The notes: generated from the sequence alone by a model not told the origin. A DNA stretch of 64,000 bases from Geoalkalibacter halelectricus (GCF_025263685.1 NZ_CP092109.1:2915001-2979000), one strand, 5' to 3'; shown: positions 34,555 to 44,761, counted from the stretch's first letter. Numbers and translations: made by a program.

Positions 34555-34584
34555 GAACGAGCGGGCAATGGGAAATAACAGAGG

Positions 34585-34620
34585 ACGCCGGGCGGGGATT
34601 ATCCCTGCCCGGCGTTTTTC
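34585..34620 (+). terminator. Rho-independent terminator
   Basis: ACGCCGGGC and GCCCGGCGT form a stem around GGGGATTATCCCT, followed by TTTTTC. It ends the heme chemoreceptor transcript, 246 bp before phoB. Confidence 0.93.
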
Positions 34621-34831
34621 GTTGCTGCGCCCGGTGTGTTGAACGGGTATTCTTTGATTGCGTGAATCAATTCAGACAAGGGAGAGCTAATCCATGTCTA
34701 GCCATCATCGCCAGGCGGCAGGCCCCTTTAACTTTTTTCTCACACTCATTGAAATCTAACACGCGGTGTTTATACTGCCCGCGTTTGCCCGCCCCAAGGG
34801 GGTGTTTGGATCAGGCACGAGGACGAAGCGC

Positions 34832-35524
34832 ATGAGCAAGGAAAACATACTGGTTATCGAGGACGAGGAGGACATCCTCGCCCTGGTGCATTACAACCTG
34901 GCCAAGGAAGGCTATGTGGTGACGCCCGTGACCACGGGCGAGGACGGGCTCAAGGCCGCCGCGCGCCAGGTTCCCGATTTGATCCTGCTCGATCTGATGC
35001 TGCCGGGCATCGACGGCCTGGAAATCTGCCGACGGCTGAAAAAAAGTCCCGAGACGGCTGCCGTGCCCATCATCATGGTCAGCGCCAAGGGCGAGGAAGC
35101 CGATGTGGTGGCGGGTCTGGAATTGGGCGCCGAGGATTACGTCACCAAGCCCTTCTCCAACAAGGTGCTGCTGGCGCGAATCAAGACCGTGCTGCGGCGC
35201 CGCGCGCGCGAGGCCCAGCCGCCCGGCAAGGACGAGACCCTGAGCATCCACGGCATCACCATCAATCCGGGGCGCAACGAGGTGCTGGTCAACGGCGCGG
35301 CGGTGGATCTGACCTTCACCGAATTTCGCGTGCTGCATTTTCTGGCGAGTCGCCCGGGGTGGGTCTTCACGCGCTACCAGATCGTCAACGCTGTGCGCGG
35401 CGACGATTACGCGGTGACCGATCGCGCCGTCGACGTGCAGATTGTCGGCTTGCGCAAAAAGCTCGGATCCTGCGGCAAGTACATTGAAACCGTGCGCGGT
35501 GTCGGCTACCGCTTCAAGGACTGA
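34832..35524 (+). CDS. phoB: Phosphate regulon response regulator PhoB
   Basis: A 230-residue OmpR/PhoB-type regulator. The receiver has E10/D11 and acceptor D54 (LILLDLMLPGIDG) and the Lys in YVTKPFS. The winged helix has RNEVLVNGAAVDLTFTEFRV and ends ETVRGVGYRFKD. It binds Pho boxes under phosphate limitation. ATG 34832 is preferred to an in-frame upstream start, which would add 22 unrelated residues. It is 5 bp before the kinase gene and upstream of pstSCAB-phoU, which secures the assignment. Confidence 0.93.
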   Translation: MSKENILVIEDEEDILALVHYNLAKEGYVVTPVTTGEDGLKAAARQVPDLILLDLMLPGIDGLEICRRLKKSPETAAVPIIMVSAKGEEADVVAGLELGAEDYVTKPFSNKVLLARIKTVLRRRAREAQPPGKDETLSIHGITINPGRNEVLVNGAAVDLTFTEFRVLHFLASRPGWVFTRYQIVNAVRGDDYAVTDRAVDVQIVGLRKKLGSCGKYIETVRGVGYRFKD

Positions 35525-35529
35525 TCTCC

Positions 35530-37302
35530 ATGCGTCGTCCGCGCCTGTTCTGGCAACTTTTTCCTTCCTACGTCGCCCTGACGGTGGCCGTTCTGATCGC
35601 CGCGGGCTGGTATTTCTCCACCACCCTGAAAAATTTCTACCTCAGCCAGCTCGCCGCCGATCTCACCGCCCAGGCCCGCTTGATCGAGCCGCAGGTGGCC
35701 GCGCGGTTCGGCGTCGAGCACGGGCCGGCGCTGGATGCCCTGGCCAAGGACCTCGGCCGCAGGGCGGGGGTGCGCATCACCCTGGTCTTGCCCGGCGGCG
35801 AGGTGCTGGGCGATTCCCTGCAGGATCCGCGTCTCATGGACAATCATGCCGCGCGTCCGGAAATCGTCGCCGCCTTCGCCGGAAGTCCGGGGGTCGCCAC
35901 GCGCTACAGCGCCACGGCGCGCGAATCCATGATGTACGCGGCGGTGCCGGTGGTCGTCGATCCGGGAGGTATGGCCGGAGCGGTTCGCGTCGCCATTCCG
36001 GTCACGGCGGTGGAGCGCACCCTGAGCGATTTGCGCACCCGCACCCTGGCCGCCGGCCTGGTCATCACCCTGCTTGCGGCCCTGCTCAGCCTGGCGGTCT
36101 CCCGGCGCATCAGCCGGCCCCTGGAAGAGATGAAGGCCGGCGTCGATCGCTTTGCCGCAGGCGATCTCGACCGGCGCCTCGCGGTCGACGGCTCCGAGGA
36201 AATTCACGCCCTGGGCCAGGCCATGAACCGCATGGCGGCCGAACTCGATGACCGCATCCGCACCGTGCTGCGGCATCGCAACGAGCAGGAGGCGGTGCTC
36301 TCCAGCATGGTCGAAGGAGTGCTGGCGGTGGACCGCGACGAGCGCGTGATCCGCATCAACCAGGCCGCCTTGCGCCTGCTCGGCCTGCGCGACCAGGACA
36401 TCAAGGGGCGGCGCATCCAGGAGGTGGTGCGCAAGGCCGACCTGCAGCGCTTTGTGTCGCGAGCACTCGCGGCGGCCGAGCCGGTTGAGGAGGACATCGT
36501 GCTGCACGAGGGCGGCGAGCGCTATTTGCAGGCGCACGGTACCCCCCTGCACGACGCCCGGGAGCAGATCGGGGCGCTCATTGTGCTCAATGACGTGACG
36601 CGACTGCGGCGTCTGGAAACCATGCGCCGTGATTTCGTCTCCAATGTGTCCCATGAGCTCAAAACACCCATCACCGCCATCAAGGGGTTCGTCGAAACCC
36701 TGCTGGACGGCGCCATGCATGATCCCGACGACGCCCGGCGCTTTCTGGAAATCATTACCCGCCAGGCCGATCGACTCAACGCCATCATCGACGACCTGCT
36801 GACCCTCTCGCGCGTCGAACAGGGCGAAGAGCAGGGCGGCCTGCCCCTGGAGGAACTGCCCCTGCGCCCGGTGCTGGAGGCCGCGGTGCAGGCCTGCGCC
36901 CTGCTCGCCGATGAGAAGGCGTTGCGCATCAACCTGTTCTGCTCGCCCGAACTCAAGGCGCGGATCAAGGCGCCGCTGCTGGAACAGGCGGTGGTCAACC
37001 TGCTCACCAATGCCATCAAGTACAGCCCGCGCGAGGGCAAGGTCGCCATCGAGGCGGCCCGGTTTCAGGACAAGGTGACCATCCGCGTGCAGGACTGGGG
37101 CTGCGGCATTCCCAAGGAGCATCTGCCGCGGCTCTTCGAGCGCTTCTACCGGGTCGACAAGGCGCGCAGCCGCAAGCAGGGCGGCACGGGCCTGGGCCTG
37201 GCCATAGTCAAGCACATCGTGCAGGCCCACGGCGGCGAAGTCATCGTCCACAGTACGCCGGGGCAGGGCAGCACCTTTTCCATTCATTTGCCTGGTTGCT
37301 GA
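35530..37302 (+). CDS. phoR: Phosphate regulon sensor kinase PhoR
   Basis: A 590-residue kinase. TM1 is near 12-32, then a ~130-residue periplasmic loop, TM2 near 172-192, HAMP, and a PAS domain (VLSSMVEGVLAVDRDERVIRINQAA). HisKA carries H375 in NVSHELKTPITAIKG, and HATPase_c has NLLTNAIKYSP, DWGCGIP and GGTGLGLAIVKHIVQAHGG. PhoR senses phosphate status through the Pst-PhoU complex and phosphorylates PhoB. A periplasmic domain of this size is larger than in E. coli PhoR but common in other phyla. Confidence 0.92.
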   Translation: MRRPRLFWQLFPSYVALTVAVLIAAGWYFSTTLKNFYLSQLAADLTAQARLIEPQVAARFGVEHGPALDALAKDLGRRAGVRITLVLPGGEVLGDSLQDPRLMDNHAARPEIVAAFAGSPGVATRYSATARESMMYAAVPVVVDPGGMAGAVRVAIPVTAVERTLSDLRTRTLAAGLVITLLAALLSLAVSRRISRPLEEMKAGVDRFAAGDLDRRLAVDGSEEIHALGQAMNRMAAELDDRIRTVLRHRNEQEAVLSSMVEGVLAVDRDERVIRINQAALRLLGLRDQDIKGRRIQEVVRKADLQRFVSRALAAAEPVEEDIVLHEGGERYLQAHGTPLHDAREQIGALIVLNDVTRLRRLETMRRDFVSNVSHELKTPITAIKGFVETLLDGAMHDPDDARRFLEIITRQADRLNAIIDDLLTLSRVEQGEEQGGLPLEELPLRPVLEAAVQACALLADEKALRINLFCSPELKARIKAPLLEQAVVNLLTNAIKYSPREGKVAIEAARFQDKVTIRVQDWGCGIPKEHLPRLFERFYRVDKARSRKQGGTGLGLAIVKHIVQAHGGEVIVHSTPGQGSTFSIHLPGC

Positions 37303-37341
37303 TCGATTCAGCCACCGGCGCCCCTCGTTTCCCCATGCGTG

Positions 37342-37358
37342 CTAACCAATTCCTAACA
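37342..37358 (+). promoter_or_regulatory. Candidate Pho box 1
   Basis: CTAACCAATTCCTAACA contains two CTAAC(A/C) repeats spaced 11 bp, the 7+4 layout of PhoB sites, upstream of pstS. The base sequence differs from the E. coli Pho box, so this is a guess based on layout. Confidence 0.4.
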
Positions 37359-37427
37359 CAGCCCTATCAAGCGCCTCACAATCCCCACTTATAAAAGCCT
37401 TCGTTCAAACAAACTTCTTATTTAGGC

Positions 37428-37444
37428 GTAACCGCCGCCTAACA
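37428..37444 (+). promoter_or_regulatory. Candidate Pho box 2
   Basis: GTAACCGCCGCCTAACA repeats the same pattern (TAACC and TAACA, 11 bp apart) 86 bp downstream of the first pair and about 85 bp before the pstS start. Two such pairs in one leader support a PhoB operator. Confidence 0.4.
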
Positions 37445-37529
37445 AATGTCCGTCATTCTCTGCGCCATCGAGTTCCCGCACATGGTCGGGAAAGAAATCA
37501 CTTTCAAGCGTAGAGAAAAGGAGATGCAG

Positions 37530-38519
37530 ATGAAGGCAACCAAACGTTTCATTCTTCGGGGACTGACCCTGTGCGCCGCCCTGGCCCTGGTTCCGGCTTC
37601 GATGAACCTTGCCCAGGCCCAGGTGGATCCCAATCTGCCCAGCTACAGCCGTGCCGCCGGTGTCTCGGGCAACCTCTCGAGCATCGGCTCGGACACCCTC
37701 AACAACCTCATGACCCTGTGGGCGGAAGAGTTCAACAAGTTCTACCCCAACGTGCGCGTGCAGATTCAGGGTGCCGGTTCGTCCACCGCCCCCGCGGCCC
37801 TCATCGAAGGCACCGCCAACTTCGGCCCCATGAGCCGTCCCATGCGCGATTCGGAAATCCAGAACTTCGAGAATCGCCACGGCTACAAGCCCACGGCCGT
37901 TCCGGTGGCCGTCGACACCATCGCCGTCTACGTCAATCGCGACAACCCTATCGAGGGGATGACCATCCAGCAGGTCGACGCGGTGTTTTCCGTCGGGCGG
38001 CGCTGCGGTAATCCGACCGACATCACCCGCTGGGGCCAGTTGGGCTTGACCGGCGCCTGGGCCAATCGCGACTTCACCCTCTACAGCCGCAACGCCGTCT
38101 CTGGCACCTACGGCTTTTTCAAAGACAACGCCCTGTGCGGCGGCGACTTCAAGCCGAGCATCAACGAGCAGCCCGGTTCGGCCTCGGTGGTCCAGGGCGT
38201 GAGTGAATCCATCAACGGCATCGGTTATTCGGGCATCGGCTACATCACCTCGGGCGTGCGCGCCATTCCCCTGGGCAAGGAGCCTGGCAAGTTCTTCGAG
38301 CCCAACGCCGAAAACGCCGCCAGCGGCGACTATCCCCTGGCGCGCCTGCTCTATGTCTACATCAACAAGCACCCCAACCGCGACCTTTCGCCCCTGGAGC
38401 GCGAGTTCGTGAAGCTGGTGCTCTCCCAGGAAGGTCAGGAGGTCGTGGTACGCGACGGCTACATCCCCCTGCCGGCGAGCATCGCCAAGAAAACCCTGGA
38501 AGAACTCGGCATCAAGTAA
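37530..38519 (+). CDS. pstS: Phosphate ABC transporter substrate-binding protein PstS
   Basis: About 329 residues. The Sec signal peptide ([20 protein letters not shown]) is cut near AQA. The mature protein has the PstS phosphate-binding features: [38 protein letters not shown], and [12 protein letters not shown]. Two adjacent ATGs exist (37524, 37530); AAAAGGAG fits 37530 better. It delivers phosphate to PstCA. It is followed by a strong hairpin before pstC, which may raise pstS mRNA relative to the rest of the operon. Confidence 0.95.
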   Translation: MKATKRFILRGLTLCAALALVPASMNLAQAQVDPNLPSYSRAAGVSGNLSSIGSDTLNNLMTLWAEEFNKFYPNVRVQIQGAGSSTAPAALIEGTANFGPMSRPMRDSEIQNFENRHGYKPTAVPVAVDTIAVYVNRDNPIEGMTIQQVDAVFSVGRRCGNPTDITRWGQLGLTGAWANRDFTLYSRNAVSGTYGFFKDNALCGGDFKPSINEQPGSASVVQGVSESINGIGYSGIGYITSGVRAIPLGKEPGKFFEPNAENAASGDYPLARLLYVYINKHPNRDLSPLEREFVKLVLSQEGQEVVVRDGYIPLPASIAKKTLEELGIK

Positions 38520-38545
38520 CAACGATTGCCGGCGCTTGACCCCTC

Positions 38546-38580
38546 TTGCCCGCCCCGCCGCCTGTCGGTGGGGCGGGCAA
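38546..38580 (+). other. Stable intercistronic hairpin between pstS and pstC
   Basis: TTGCCCGCCCC and GGGGCGGGCAA are perfect complements around GCCGCCTGTCGGT, without a U tract. A structure like this after a binding-protein gene commonly protects the upstream mRNA from 3' decay or causes partial termination; its effect here is inferred. Confidence 0.65.
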
Positions 38581-38674
38581 GCCGCGCCCGGCGGCAGGAG
38601 TATGGACGTTTTGCAGCAAACGAAACTTTCGATTTTTGACCGGCCGGTGCAGGGCGGTAAGCGAGGTAGGACTC

Positions 38675-40960
38675 ATGCGTGAAGACAACGCCCGGACCTC
38701 CGGAACGAATAACGGCACTGCGAGCGGCCTGCCGGATCAGGCGCGCCGCGATCGGCTGAAAAAGTGGCGGCGCGCCAAGGACCACTTCTCAACCTACGGT
38801 GTGTCGGCCGGTGGGTTGGGAGTGGTTTTCGCCCTGGCGCTGATATTCATCTACCTCTTCTACGAGGTGTTTCCCCTGCTGCGTTCGGCGGACATCACCC
38901 CGGTTTCGAGCTACGCCCTGCACGAGGGCGGCATCGAGCACTTCAGCCTGGAGCGCTACAACGAACTGGCGGCCATTCACACCAGCGATGGACGGGTGCG
39001 GTTTCTGGAAGCCGGCGATGGGCAATTGCGCCGCGAGGTGGTGCTGCCGCTTCCGGAGGATGCCTCCATCAGTGCCTTCGCCGCCGGAGATCCCAGCGAG
39101 GGGTTGTTCATCTACGGTCTCGATGACGGGCGCGCCCTGGTCGCGCGCACCGAGTACCGGTTGAGCTATCCCCAGGATCGCCGCCATATTGAGCCCCAGA
39201 TCGCCTATCCCCTGGGCGCCGAGGCGGTAAGCGTCGATGCCGCTGGCGCCGCCTTGCGCCGGGTTGCGGTGCAGGAGACCGGGCGCGGATTCACGGTGGC
39301 CGCGGCCACCGACGACGGGCGCCTGCTACTTGCCGTGTACACCGCCACGGTGTCGCTGTTCACCGGGGAGGTGAGCCTACGCCGCCAGGAATATATTTTG
39401 CCCAGCCCTGCGCAGCCGGCCGAAAAGCTGCTGATCGACGGCGCGGGGCGCAATCTCTTCGTCACCGATGCCCTCGGCGCCATCCATTATTACGACATCA
39501 GCAATCCGGCCGCCGCCATCCTGGTGCACAGCGTCGCGGCGGTGGCGCCGGGCGCGACCATCAGCGCCGTGGAATTTCTCAAGGGATCGGTGTCCCTGAT
39601 CGTCGGGGGCACGGACGGCACCCTCAGCCAGTGGTTTTTGGTGCGCGACGCCGACAACGTGCAGAAATTGACGCGCATTCGCGACTTTCTGCCCCACGCC
39701 GCGGCCATCACCACCCTGGCTCCGGAGTACAACCGCAAAGGCTTCGTCGCCGCCGACGCCTCGGGGTCCATCGGCATTCACTACGCCACTTCCCAGCGTA
39801 CCCTGCTCATGGAGCCGATCAGCGACAAGCCGCTGGTGCATTTGGGGCTCTCGCCCGTCAATATTGCCCTGCTGGCGGTGGATGAGGCCGGCCGGGTGCA
39901 TTATTTCGATCTCGACAACCCCCATCCCCAGGTGTCCATGTCGGCGCTGTGGAGCAAGGTCTGGTACGAGGGTCGCGAGGGCCCCGCCTATGTCTGGCAG
40001 TCGTCCTCGGCCAGCGACGACTTCGAATCCAAGTTCAGCCTCGTGCCCCTCACCCTCGGCACCCTCAAGGCGGCATTTTTCGCCATGCTCTTCGCCATCC
40101 CCCTGGCCATCATGGCGGCGGTCTATTCGGCTTATTTCATGACCCGCGCCCTGCGCGGCTTCGTCAAGCCGACCATCGAGGTCATGGAGGCTTTGCCCAC
40201 GGTCATCCTCGGCTTTCTTGCCGGGTTGTGGCTGGCGCCCTTCATCGAGCGCAATCTGCCCGCAGTCTTCGCCATCTTCCTGTTCATCCCCCTGGCCATG
40301 CTGCTGGCCTCCTTTCTCTGGTCGTGCCTGCCGGCCGATTTTCGCGCGCGGATCTCGCCGGGCTGGGAAGGCGCGCTGCTGGTGCCGGTGGTGTTGGTGG
40401 TCGGATGGCTGTGCGTGGCCATGAGCCCGCAGGTCGAGGTGTGGTTCTTTGACGGCAGCATGCGTCAGTGGCTAACCGAGGTGGGCATCACCTACGATCA
40501 GCGCAATGCCCTGGTGGTCGGCATCGCCATGGGTTTCGCGGTCATCCCGACGATCTTCTCCATCACCGAGGATGCGGTGTTCAACGTGCCCAAGCATCTC
40601 ACCCAGGGCTCCATGGCCTTGGGCGCGACCCCCTGGCAGACGGTGGTGGGTGTGGTGATTCCCACCGCCAGCCCCGGCATCTTCTCGGCGGTGATGATCG
40701 GCTTCGGCCGCGCGGTGGGTGAAACCATGATCGTGCTCATGGCCACTGGCAACAGCCCCATCACCAACTTCAACATTTTCGAGGGAATGCGCACGCTGTC
40801 GGCGAACATCGCGGTGGAGCTGCCGGAAACGGCGGTGGCCAGCACCCATTTCCGCATTCTGTTTCTGTCGGCGCTGGTGCTCTTTGTCATCACCTTCATT
40901 GTCAATACGGTGGCCGAGGTGGTGCGTCAGCGCTTGAGAAAACGTTACAGCTCCCTATAA
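38675..40960 (+). CDS. pstC: Phosphate ABC transporter permease PstC (long form)
   Basis: 761 residues. One TM helix (about 50-70) is followed by a ~390-residue extracytoplasmic region with repeated beta-strand patterns reminiscent of WD40/propeller repeats. The permease domain (about 465-755) carries the ABC inner-membrane signature with the EAA loop GSMALGATPWQTVVGVVIP. Long PstC proteins of this kind are known in other Proteobacteria. It pairs with PstA to form the membrane channel. The start ATG 38675 follows AGGTAGG; longer in-frame starts lie in GC-rich non-coding sequence. Confidence 0.92.
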   Translation: MREDNARTSGTNNGTASGLPDQARRDRLKKWRRAKDHFSTYGVSAGGLGVVFALALIFIYLFYEVFPLLRSADITPVSSYALHEGGIEHFSLERYNELAAIHTSDGRVRFLEAGDGQLRREVVLPLPEDASISAFAAGDPSEGLFIYGLDDGRALVARTEYRLSYPQDRRHIEPQIAYPLGAEAVSVDAAGAALRRVAVQETGRGFTVAAATDDGRLLLAVYTATVSLFTGEVSLRRQEYILPSPAQPAEKLLIDGAGRNLFVTDALGAIHYYDISNPAAAILVHSVAAVAPGATISAVEFLKGSVSLIVGGTDGTLSQWFLVRDADNVQKLTRIRDFLPHAAAITTLAPEYNRKGFVAADASGSIGIHYATSQRTLLMEPISDKPLVHLGLSPVNIALLAVDEAGRVHYFDLDNPHPQVSMSALWSKVWYEGREGPAYVWQSSSASDDFESKFSLVPLTLGTLKAAFFAMLFAIPLAIMAAVYSAYFMTRALRGFVKPTIEVMEALPTVILGFLAGLWLAPFIERNLPAVFAIFLFIPLAMLLASFLWSCLPADFRARISPGWEGALLVPVVLVVGWLCVAMSPQVEVWFFDGSMRQWLTEVGITYDQRNALVVGIAMGFAVIPTIFSITEDAVFNVPKHLTQGSMALGATPWQTVVGVVIPTASPGIFSAVMIGFGRAVGETMIVLMATGNSPITNFNIFEGMRTLSANIAVELPETAVASTHFRILFLSALVLFVITFIVNTVAEVVRQRLRKRYSSL

Positions 40961-40973
40961 GGTTGGATGACTG

Positions 40974-42638
40974 ATGAAGACTTGGCTTAAAAGCGGCAGC
41001 CCCTATATCTGGCTGACCGGCGGCGCCATGACCCTGTGCATGGTGATGGTGATTGGTCTGCTGCTGCTGATCGGGGTGCGCGGCTTCAGCCATTTTTGGC
41101 CGGCGGCCATTGTCGAGACCACCTACACCCTGCCCGGGGCCGAGCCCGTGCGCCTGCTCGGCGAGATATCGCGCAGCGAAACCCTCACGGCGGTCCAGGT
41201 TCGTGAAGCCGGCATCGAGGTGCCCGAGGGCCAGCAGCTCGTGACCCGTCACCTGTTCAAGCAGGGCACCCGCGATCACCTCGGTCGTGATTTCGTCTGG
41301 TATCTCGACGACTTTATGAGCGAGTGGCGTTATCCCAAGGATGCCCTGATGCTGGAGCGCCGCGAGTGGGGAAATTTCTACGGCTATCCCGTCGAACTGC
41401 GCGAAGGCGATCAGGTGGTGGCGCGCGGTGAGGCGCTGCCCCGGGAACTTGCTGCGCGCGTCAAGCGCAGCAACGATCTCTTCGAGCAGATTCGGCGCAT
41501 TGAGCGCCGCGACATCGGCAACATCAATATGCGTCTGGAGCGCATTCGCCTCGCCGAACGCCGCCTTGAGCTGAGCGACGATGTCCCCCCGGCGCAAGTC
41601 GCCGAACAGAAGGAGGGCTTCGCCCGCGAACGCGCGGAGCTTGACGCCGAGTATCTGGTCCTGCAGGACCAGCTCGATCAGCTCTACCTCGACATGCGCC
41701 GCGATACCCTGGTGGCGGAAATCATGGACGGCCGCCAGGTGGAAATCTCCCTGGCCAACATCGTGCGCGCCTCCCAGCCCAACGCCATGGGGCTGGGGAG
41801 CAAGTTGGCCTACTACGGCGACCGCCTCTGGGAATTTCTCGCCGGCTACCCGCGCGAGGCCAATACCGAGGGCGGAATCTTTCCCGCCATTTTCGGGACC
41901 GTGACCATGGTTTTCGTCATGTCCATCATCGTCACGCCCTTCGGGATTCTGGCCGCCATCTATCTGCGCGAATACGCCAAGCAAGGCCCGCTGCTGCGGA
42001 TTATTCGCGTGTCGGTCTACAACCTGGCGGGGGTGCCCTCCATCGTGTTCGGCGTGTTCGGGCTGGGCTTTTTCGTCTATTTCATCGGCGGCGGCATCGA
42101 TCGCCTGTTCTATCCCGAAGCCCTGCCCGCACCGACCTTCGGCACCCCGGGCCTGTTCTGGGTGTCCTTGACCCTGGCTCTGCTGACCCTGCCGGTGGTC
42201 ATCGTCGCCACCGAGGAGGGCCTGGCGCGCATTCCGCGCACGGTGCGCGAGGGCAGCCTGGCCCTGGGCGCGACCAAGGCCGAAACCCTGTGGCGCATCG
42301 TCGTGCCCCAGGCTACCCCGGCCATGATGACCGGATTGATCCTGGCCATCGCCCGCGCCGCCGGCGAGGTGGCGCCGCTCATGCTGGTCGGGGTGGTGAA
42401 GCTGGCGCCGACCCTGCCCATCGACGGCCACTTCCCCTTCGTGCACCTGGAACGCAAGATCATGCACCTGGGCTTTCACATCTTCGACGTCGGCTTCCAG
42501 AGCCCCAACGTCGAGGCGGCGCGTCCCCTGGTCTACGCCACCGCCCTGACCCTGGTCATCATCATCATCGCCCTGAACATGGCGGCGGTGGCGATCCGCA
42601 ACCATCTGCGGGAAAAATACCGCAGCGAATCGGACTGA
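40974..42638 (+). CDS. pstA: Phosphate ABC transporter permease PstA (long form)
   Basis: 554 residues. The N-terminal TM helix (about 15-38) is followed by a ~250-residue insert that is partly coiled coil ([27 protein letters not shown]). The permease domain (about 300-540) has the EAA loop [19 protein letters not shown]. The insert is expected in the periplasm and may contact the PstC propeller-like part. It lies 13 bp after pstC and 16 bp before pstB. Confidence 0.92.
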   Translation: MKTWLKSGSPYIWLTGGAMTLCMVMVIGLLLLIGVRGFSHFWPAAIVETTYTLPGAEPVRLLGEISRSETLTAVQVREAGIEVPEGQQLVTRHLFKQGTRDHLGRDFVWYLDDFMSEWRYPKDALMLERREWGNFYGYPVELREGDQVVARGEALPRELAARVKRSNDLFEQIRRIERRDIGNINMRLERIRLAERRLELSDDVPPAQVAEQKEGFARERAELDAEYLVLQDQLDQLYLDMRRDTLVAEIMDGRQVEISLANIVRASQPNAMGLGSKLAYYGDRLWEFLAGYPREANTEGGIFPAIFGTVTMVFVMSIIVTPFGILAAIYLREYAKQGPLLRIIRVSVYNLAGVPSIVFGVFGLGFFVYFIGGGIDRLFYPEALPAPTFGTPGLFWVSLTLALLTLPVVIVATEEGLARIPRTVREGSLALGATKAETLWRIVVPQATPAMMTGLILAIARAAGEVAPLMLVGVVKLAPTLPIDGHFPFVHLERKIMHLGFHIFDVGFQSPNVEAARPLVYATALTLVIIIIALNMAAVAIRNHLREKYRSESD

Positions 42639-42654
42639 GAGGTTTAAGAAACTA

Positions 42655-43512
42655 ATGATGCTGAGCGAACCCACTGCGGCTAAATCCGTGCTTTCGACCC
42701 GCCCGCCCCAGATGCCCGCGACCAGCGGCATGACCAAGAAGCTCTCCCTGGAGAAGGAGACTTTCTGCCTGGAGACGCGCAATCTCAACCTCTACTACGG
42801 CAGCAAGCAGGCGCTGCGCGGGATCAACATCCGGATTCCGACCAACCGGGTCACCGCCTTCATCGGCCCCAGCGGCTGCGGCAAGTCGACGCTGCTGCGC
42901 TGCTTCAACCGCATGAATGACCTCATCGACATCTGTCGCATCGAAGGCGAAATTCTCTTGGACGGCCAGGACATCAATCACCGCTCGGTGGACGTGGCGG
43001 AGTTGCGCCGTCGGGTTGGCATGGTGTTCCAGAAGCCCAATCCCTTTCCCAAGACCATCTATGAGAATGTCGCCTACGGCCTGCGCCTGCAGGGGGTCAG
43101 GAATCGCCAGGTGCTCGACCAGGCGGTGGAGCGCTCCCTGCGCGGCGCCGCCCTGTGGGACGAGGTCAAGGACCGCCTGCACGACAACGCCTTCGGACTC
43201 TCCGGCGGCCAGCAGCAGCGCCTGGTCATTGCCCGCGCCATCGCCATCGAGCCGGAGGTCATTCTGCTCGATGAGCCCTGCAGTGCCCTTGACCCCATCG
43301 CCACGGCCAAGATCGAGGATTTGATCGCCGAACTTAAGGAGCGCTACACTATCGTCATCGTCACCCACAACATGCAGCAGGCCGCGCGCGTCGCCGACTA
43401 CACGGCCTACATGTTTCTCGGCGACCTGGTGGAATTCGGCGAAACCAGCCAGATTTTCAGAAAACCCAAAAACAAGCAGACCGAAGACTACATTACCGGC
43501 CGTTTCGGCTGA
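42655..43512 (+). CDS. pstB: Phosphate ABC transporter ATPase PstB
   Basis: 285 residues. Walker A is GPSGCGKST, the signature motif LSGGQQQRL, Walker [14 protein letters not shown], and the H loop [11 protein letters not shown]. It energises phosphate import by PstCA. The N-terminal ~35 residues before the conserved start ([20 protein letters not shown]) are Pro/Ser/Thr-rich and may be partly untranslated if a later start is used. Confidence 0.95.
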   Translation: MMLSEPTAAKSVLSTRPPQMPATSGMTKKLSLEKETFCLETRNLNLYYGSKQALRGINIRIPTNRVTAFIGPSGCGKSTLLRCFNRMNDLIDICRIEGEILLDGQDINHRSVDVAELRRRVGMVFQKPNPFPKTIYENVAYGLRLQGVRNRQVLDQAVERSLRGAALWDEVKDRLHDNAFGLSGGQQQRLVIARAIAIEPEVILLDEPCSALDPIATAKIEDLIAELKERYTIVIVTHNMQQAARVADYTAYMFLGDLVEFGETSQIFRKPKNKQTEDYITGRFG

Positions 43513-43529
43513 GCGAGGATCGAAAAACC

Positions 43530-44189
43530 ATGACTCTTTTGATGTTGCGGGAACTGGACAAGGTCAAGAAAGGCCTGCTGGAATTGTGCGCCATGGTCGA
43601 GGACAGCGTGGCCAAGGCGATTCAATCCGTGGAGCGCATGGATGTGGAACTGGCCCGCGAAGTGATCGCGGGCGACGACGACATCGACGCCCGCGAGGTG
43701 GAACTCGACGAGGAGTGTTTCAAGATCATCGCCCTGTATCAGCCGGTGGCGGTGGATCTGCGCTTTCTCGTGGCGGTGATGAAGTTCAACAACGATCTGG
43801 AGCGCATCGCCGATTTGGCCGCCAACATCGCCGAGCGGGCCGTGGCCCTGGCGGAAATCTCCGGGGTGGCCGCCGCGCCCTTCGATTTTTCCGAAATGGC
43901 GCACAAGGCCCAGGGGATGCTCAAAAAAAGCCTCGATGCCCTGGTCAACCTCGATGTGGATACGGCGCGCCGGGTGATTTGCATGGATGACGAGGTGGAT
44001 GCCCTGCACAGCAACAACTTTCAACTGGTCAAGGACGAGATCCGCCGGCGTCCCGAGCACATCGACGCCTTGCTGCAATACGTCACCGTTTCGCGCCACG
44101 TGGAGCGCATCGCCGATCTCTCGACCAATATCGCCGAAGAGGTGATCTATATCGTCGAAGGCGACATCGTGCGTCACTGTTTGCCCTAG
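43530..44189 (+). CDS. phoU: Phosphate signalling protein PhoU
   Basis: A 219-residue, all-helical PhoU with two repeats, each with the metal-binding E/D pattern (FNNDLERIADLAANIAE; RHVERIADLSTNIAEE). It links Pst transport activity to PhoR, keeping the regulon off when phosphate is plentiful. It is the last gene of the pst operon; a terminator follows 33 bp after the stop. Confidence 0.95.
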   Translation: MTLLMLRELDKVKKGLLELCAMVEDSVAKAIQSVERMDVELAREVIAGDDDIDAREVELDEECFKIIALYQPVAVDLRFLVAVMKFNNDLERIADLAANIAERAVALAEISGVAAAPFDFSEMAHKAQGMLKKSLDALVNLDVDTARRVICMDDEVDALHSNNFQLVKDEIRRRPEHIDALLQYVTVSRHVERIADLSTNIAEEVIYIVEGDIVRHCLP

Positions 44190-44222
44190 TCGTTTCCCGC
44201 TATTCGCGAAAAAAATTGCCCG

Positions 44223-44254
44223 AAGGCCGTTTCCCTGTGGAACGGCCTTTTTTT
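44223..44254 (+). terminator. Rho-independent terminator after phoU
   Basis: AAGGCCGTTTCC and GGAACGGCCTT form a stem with one bulge around CTGT, with a run of seven T beginning at its 3' edge. It ends the phosphate operon. Confidence 0.93.
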
Positions 44255-44271
44255 ATGCCCCCTTTGTGCGC

Positions 44272-44277
44272 TATAAT
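44272..44277 (+). promoter_or_regulatory. Candidate sigma-70 -10 box for the transglycosylase gene
   Basis: A perfect TATAAT lies 18 bp after the phoU terminator and 40 bp before the chosen GTG start. The -35 position falls in the T-rich terminator tail and is weak. It rules out the upstream ATG at 44216 as a start if used. Confidence 0.5.
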
Positions 44278-44311
44278 GTGCGGAATTTTCGCAAATTGGA
44301 GACTGACACAG

Positions 44312-44761
44312 GTGCGGGACAAGAACATTGTCGTGGGCTTTTTTTGGGGAATGGCATTGTGGCTCTTCGGTTCCGCGGCCCATGCCTTTTGTTTCGAGGA
44401 AGCCGCCGAGGAATACGGCGTGCCCGCCGGTCTGCTGTGGGCCATTGCCAAGGTGGAGTCGAATTTCGATCCTCTGGCGGTGCAGGTCAATAGAAACGGT
44501 AGCACGGACCATGGCGTGATGCAGATCAATTCGACCTGGATCGGGCACTGGCCCGATGTCAGCCGCGAGGCTCTCGATGACCCCTGCACCAACGTGCGCA
44601 TCGGCGCCCGTGTGCTTGCCGACTGCCTGGGGCGCCTCGGCTACACCTGGGAGGGCATCGGGTGCTACAACGCCCTGAGCCTGGACAAGCGCGCCGTCTA
44701 CGCGCGCCGGGTGATCGCGGTGATCGAGAGCATGGTGGACGAGGTCGGTCGGCAACCATGA
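44312..44761 (+). CDS. Secreted lytic transglycosylase-like protein (SLT family)
   Basis: About 149 residues. The signal peptide (IVVGFFWGMALWLFGSAAHA) ends before FCFEEAAEEYGVP. The SLT domain has the catalytic Glu in AIAKVESNFDPLAV, the GVMQIN motif and GCYNAL. This short form is similar to IagB/VirB1 enzymes that open peptidoglycan for secretion or pilus machines. The GTG start is preferred because GGAG lies 10 bp upstream and a TATAAT box lies between it and the first in-frame ATG. Confidence 0.85.
   Translation: MRDKNIVVGFFWGMALWLFGSAAHAFCFEEAAEEYGVPAGLLWAIAKVESNFDPLAVQVNRNGSTDHGVMQINSTWIGHWPDVSREALDDPCTNVRIGARVLADCLGRLGYTWEGIGCYNALSLDKRAVYARRVIAVIESMVDEVGRQP

Noticed and set aside
38546-38674. 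N-terminal extension of PstC
   Set aside because: The in-frame extension runs through a GC-rich hairpin and has no Shine-Dalgarno; ATG 38675 has one.
40902-42788. Long minus-strand open frame opposite pstA
   Set aside because: Antisense shadow of a conserved permease gene; no Shine-Dalgarno, no domain.
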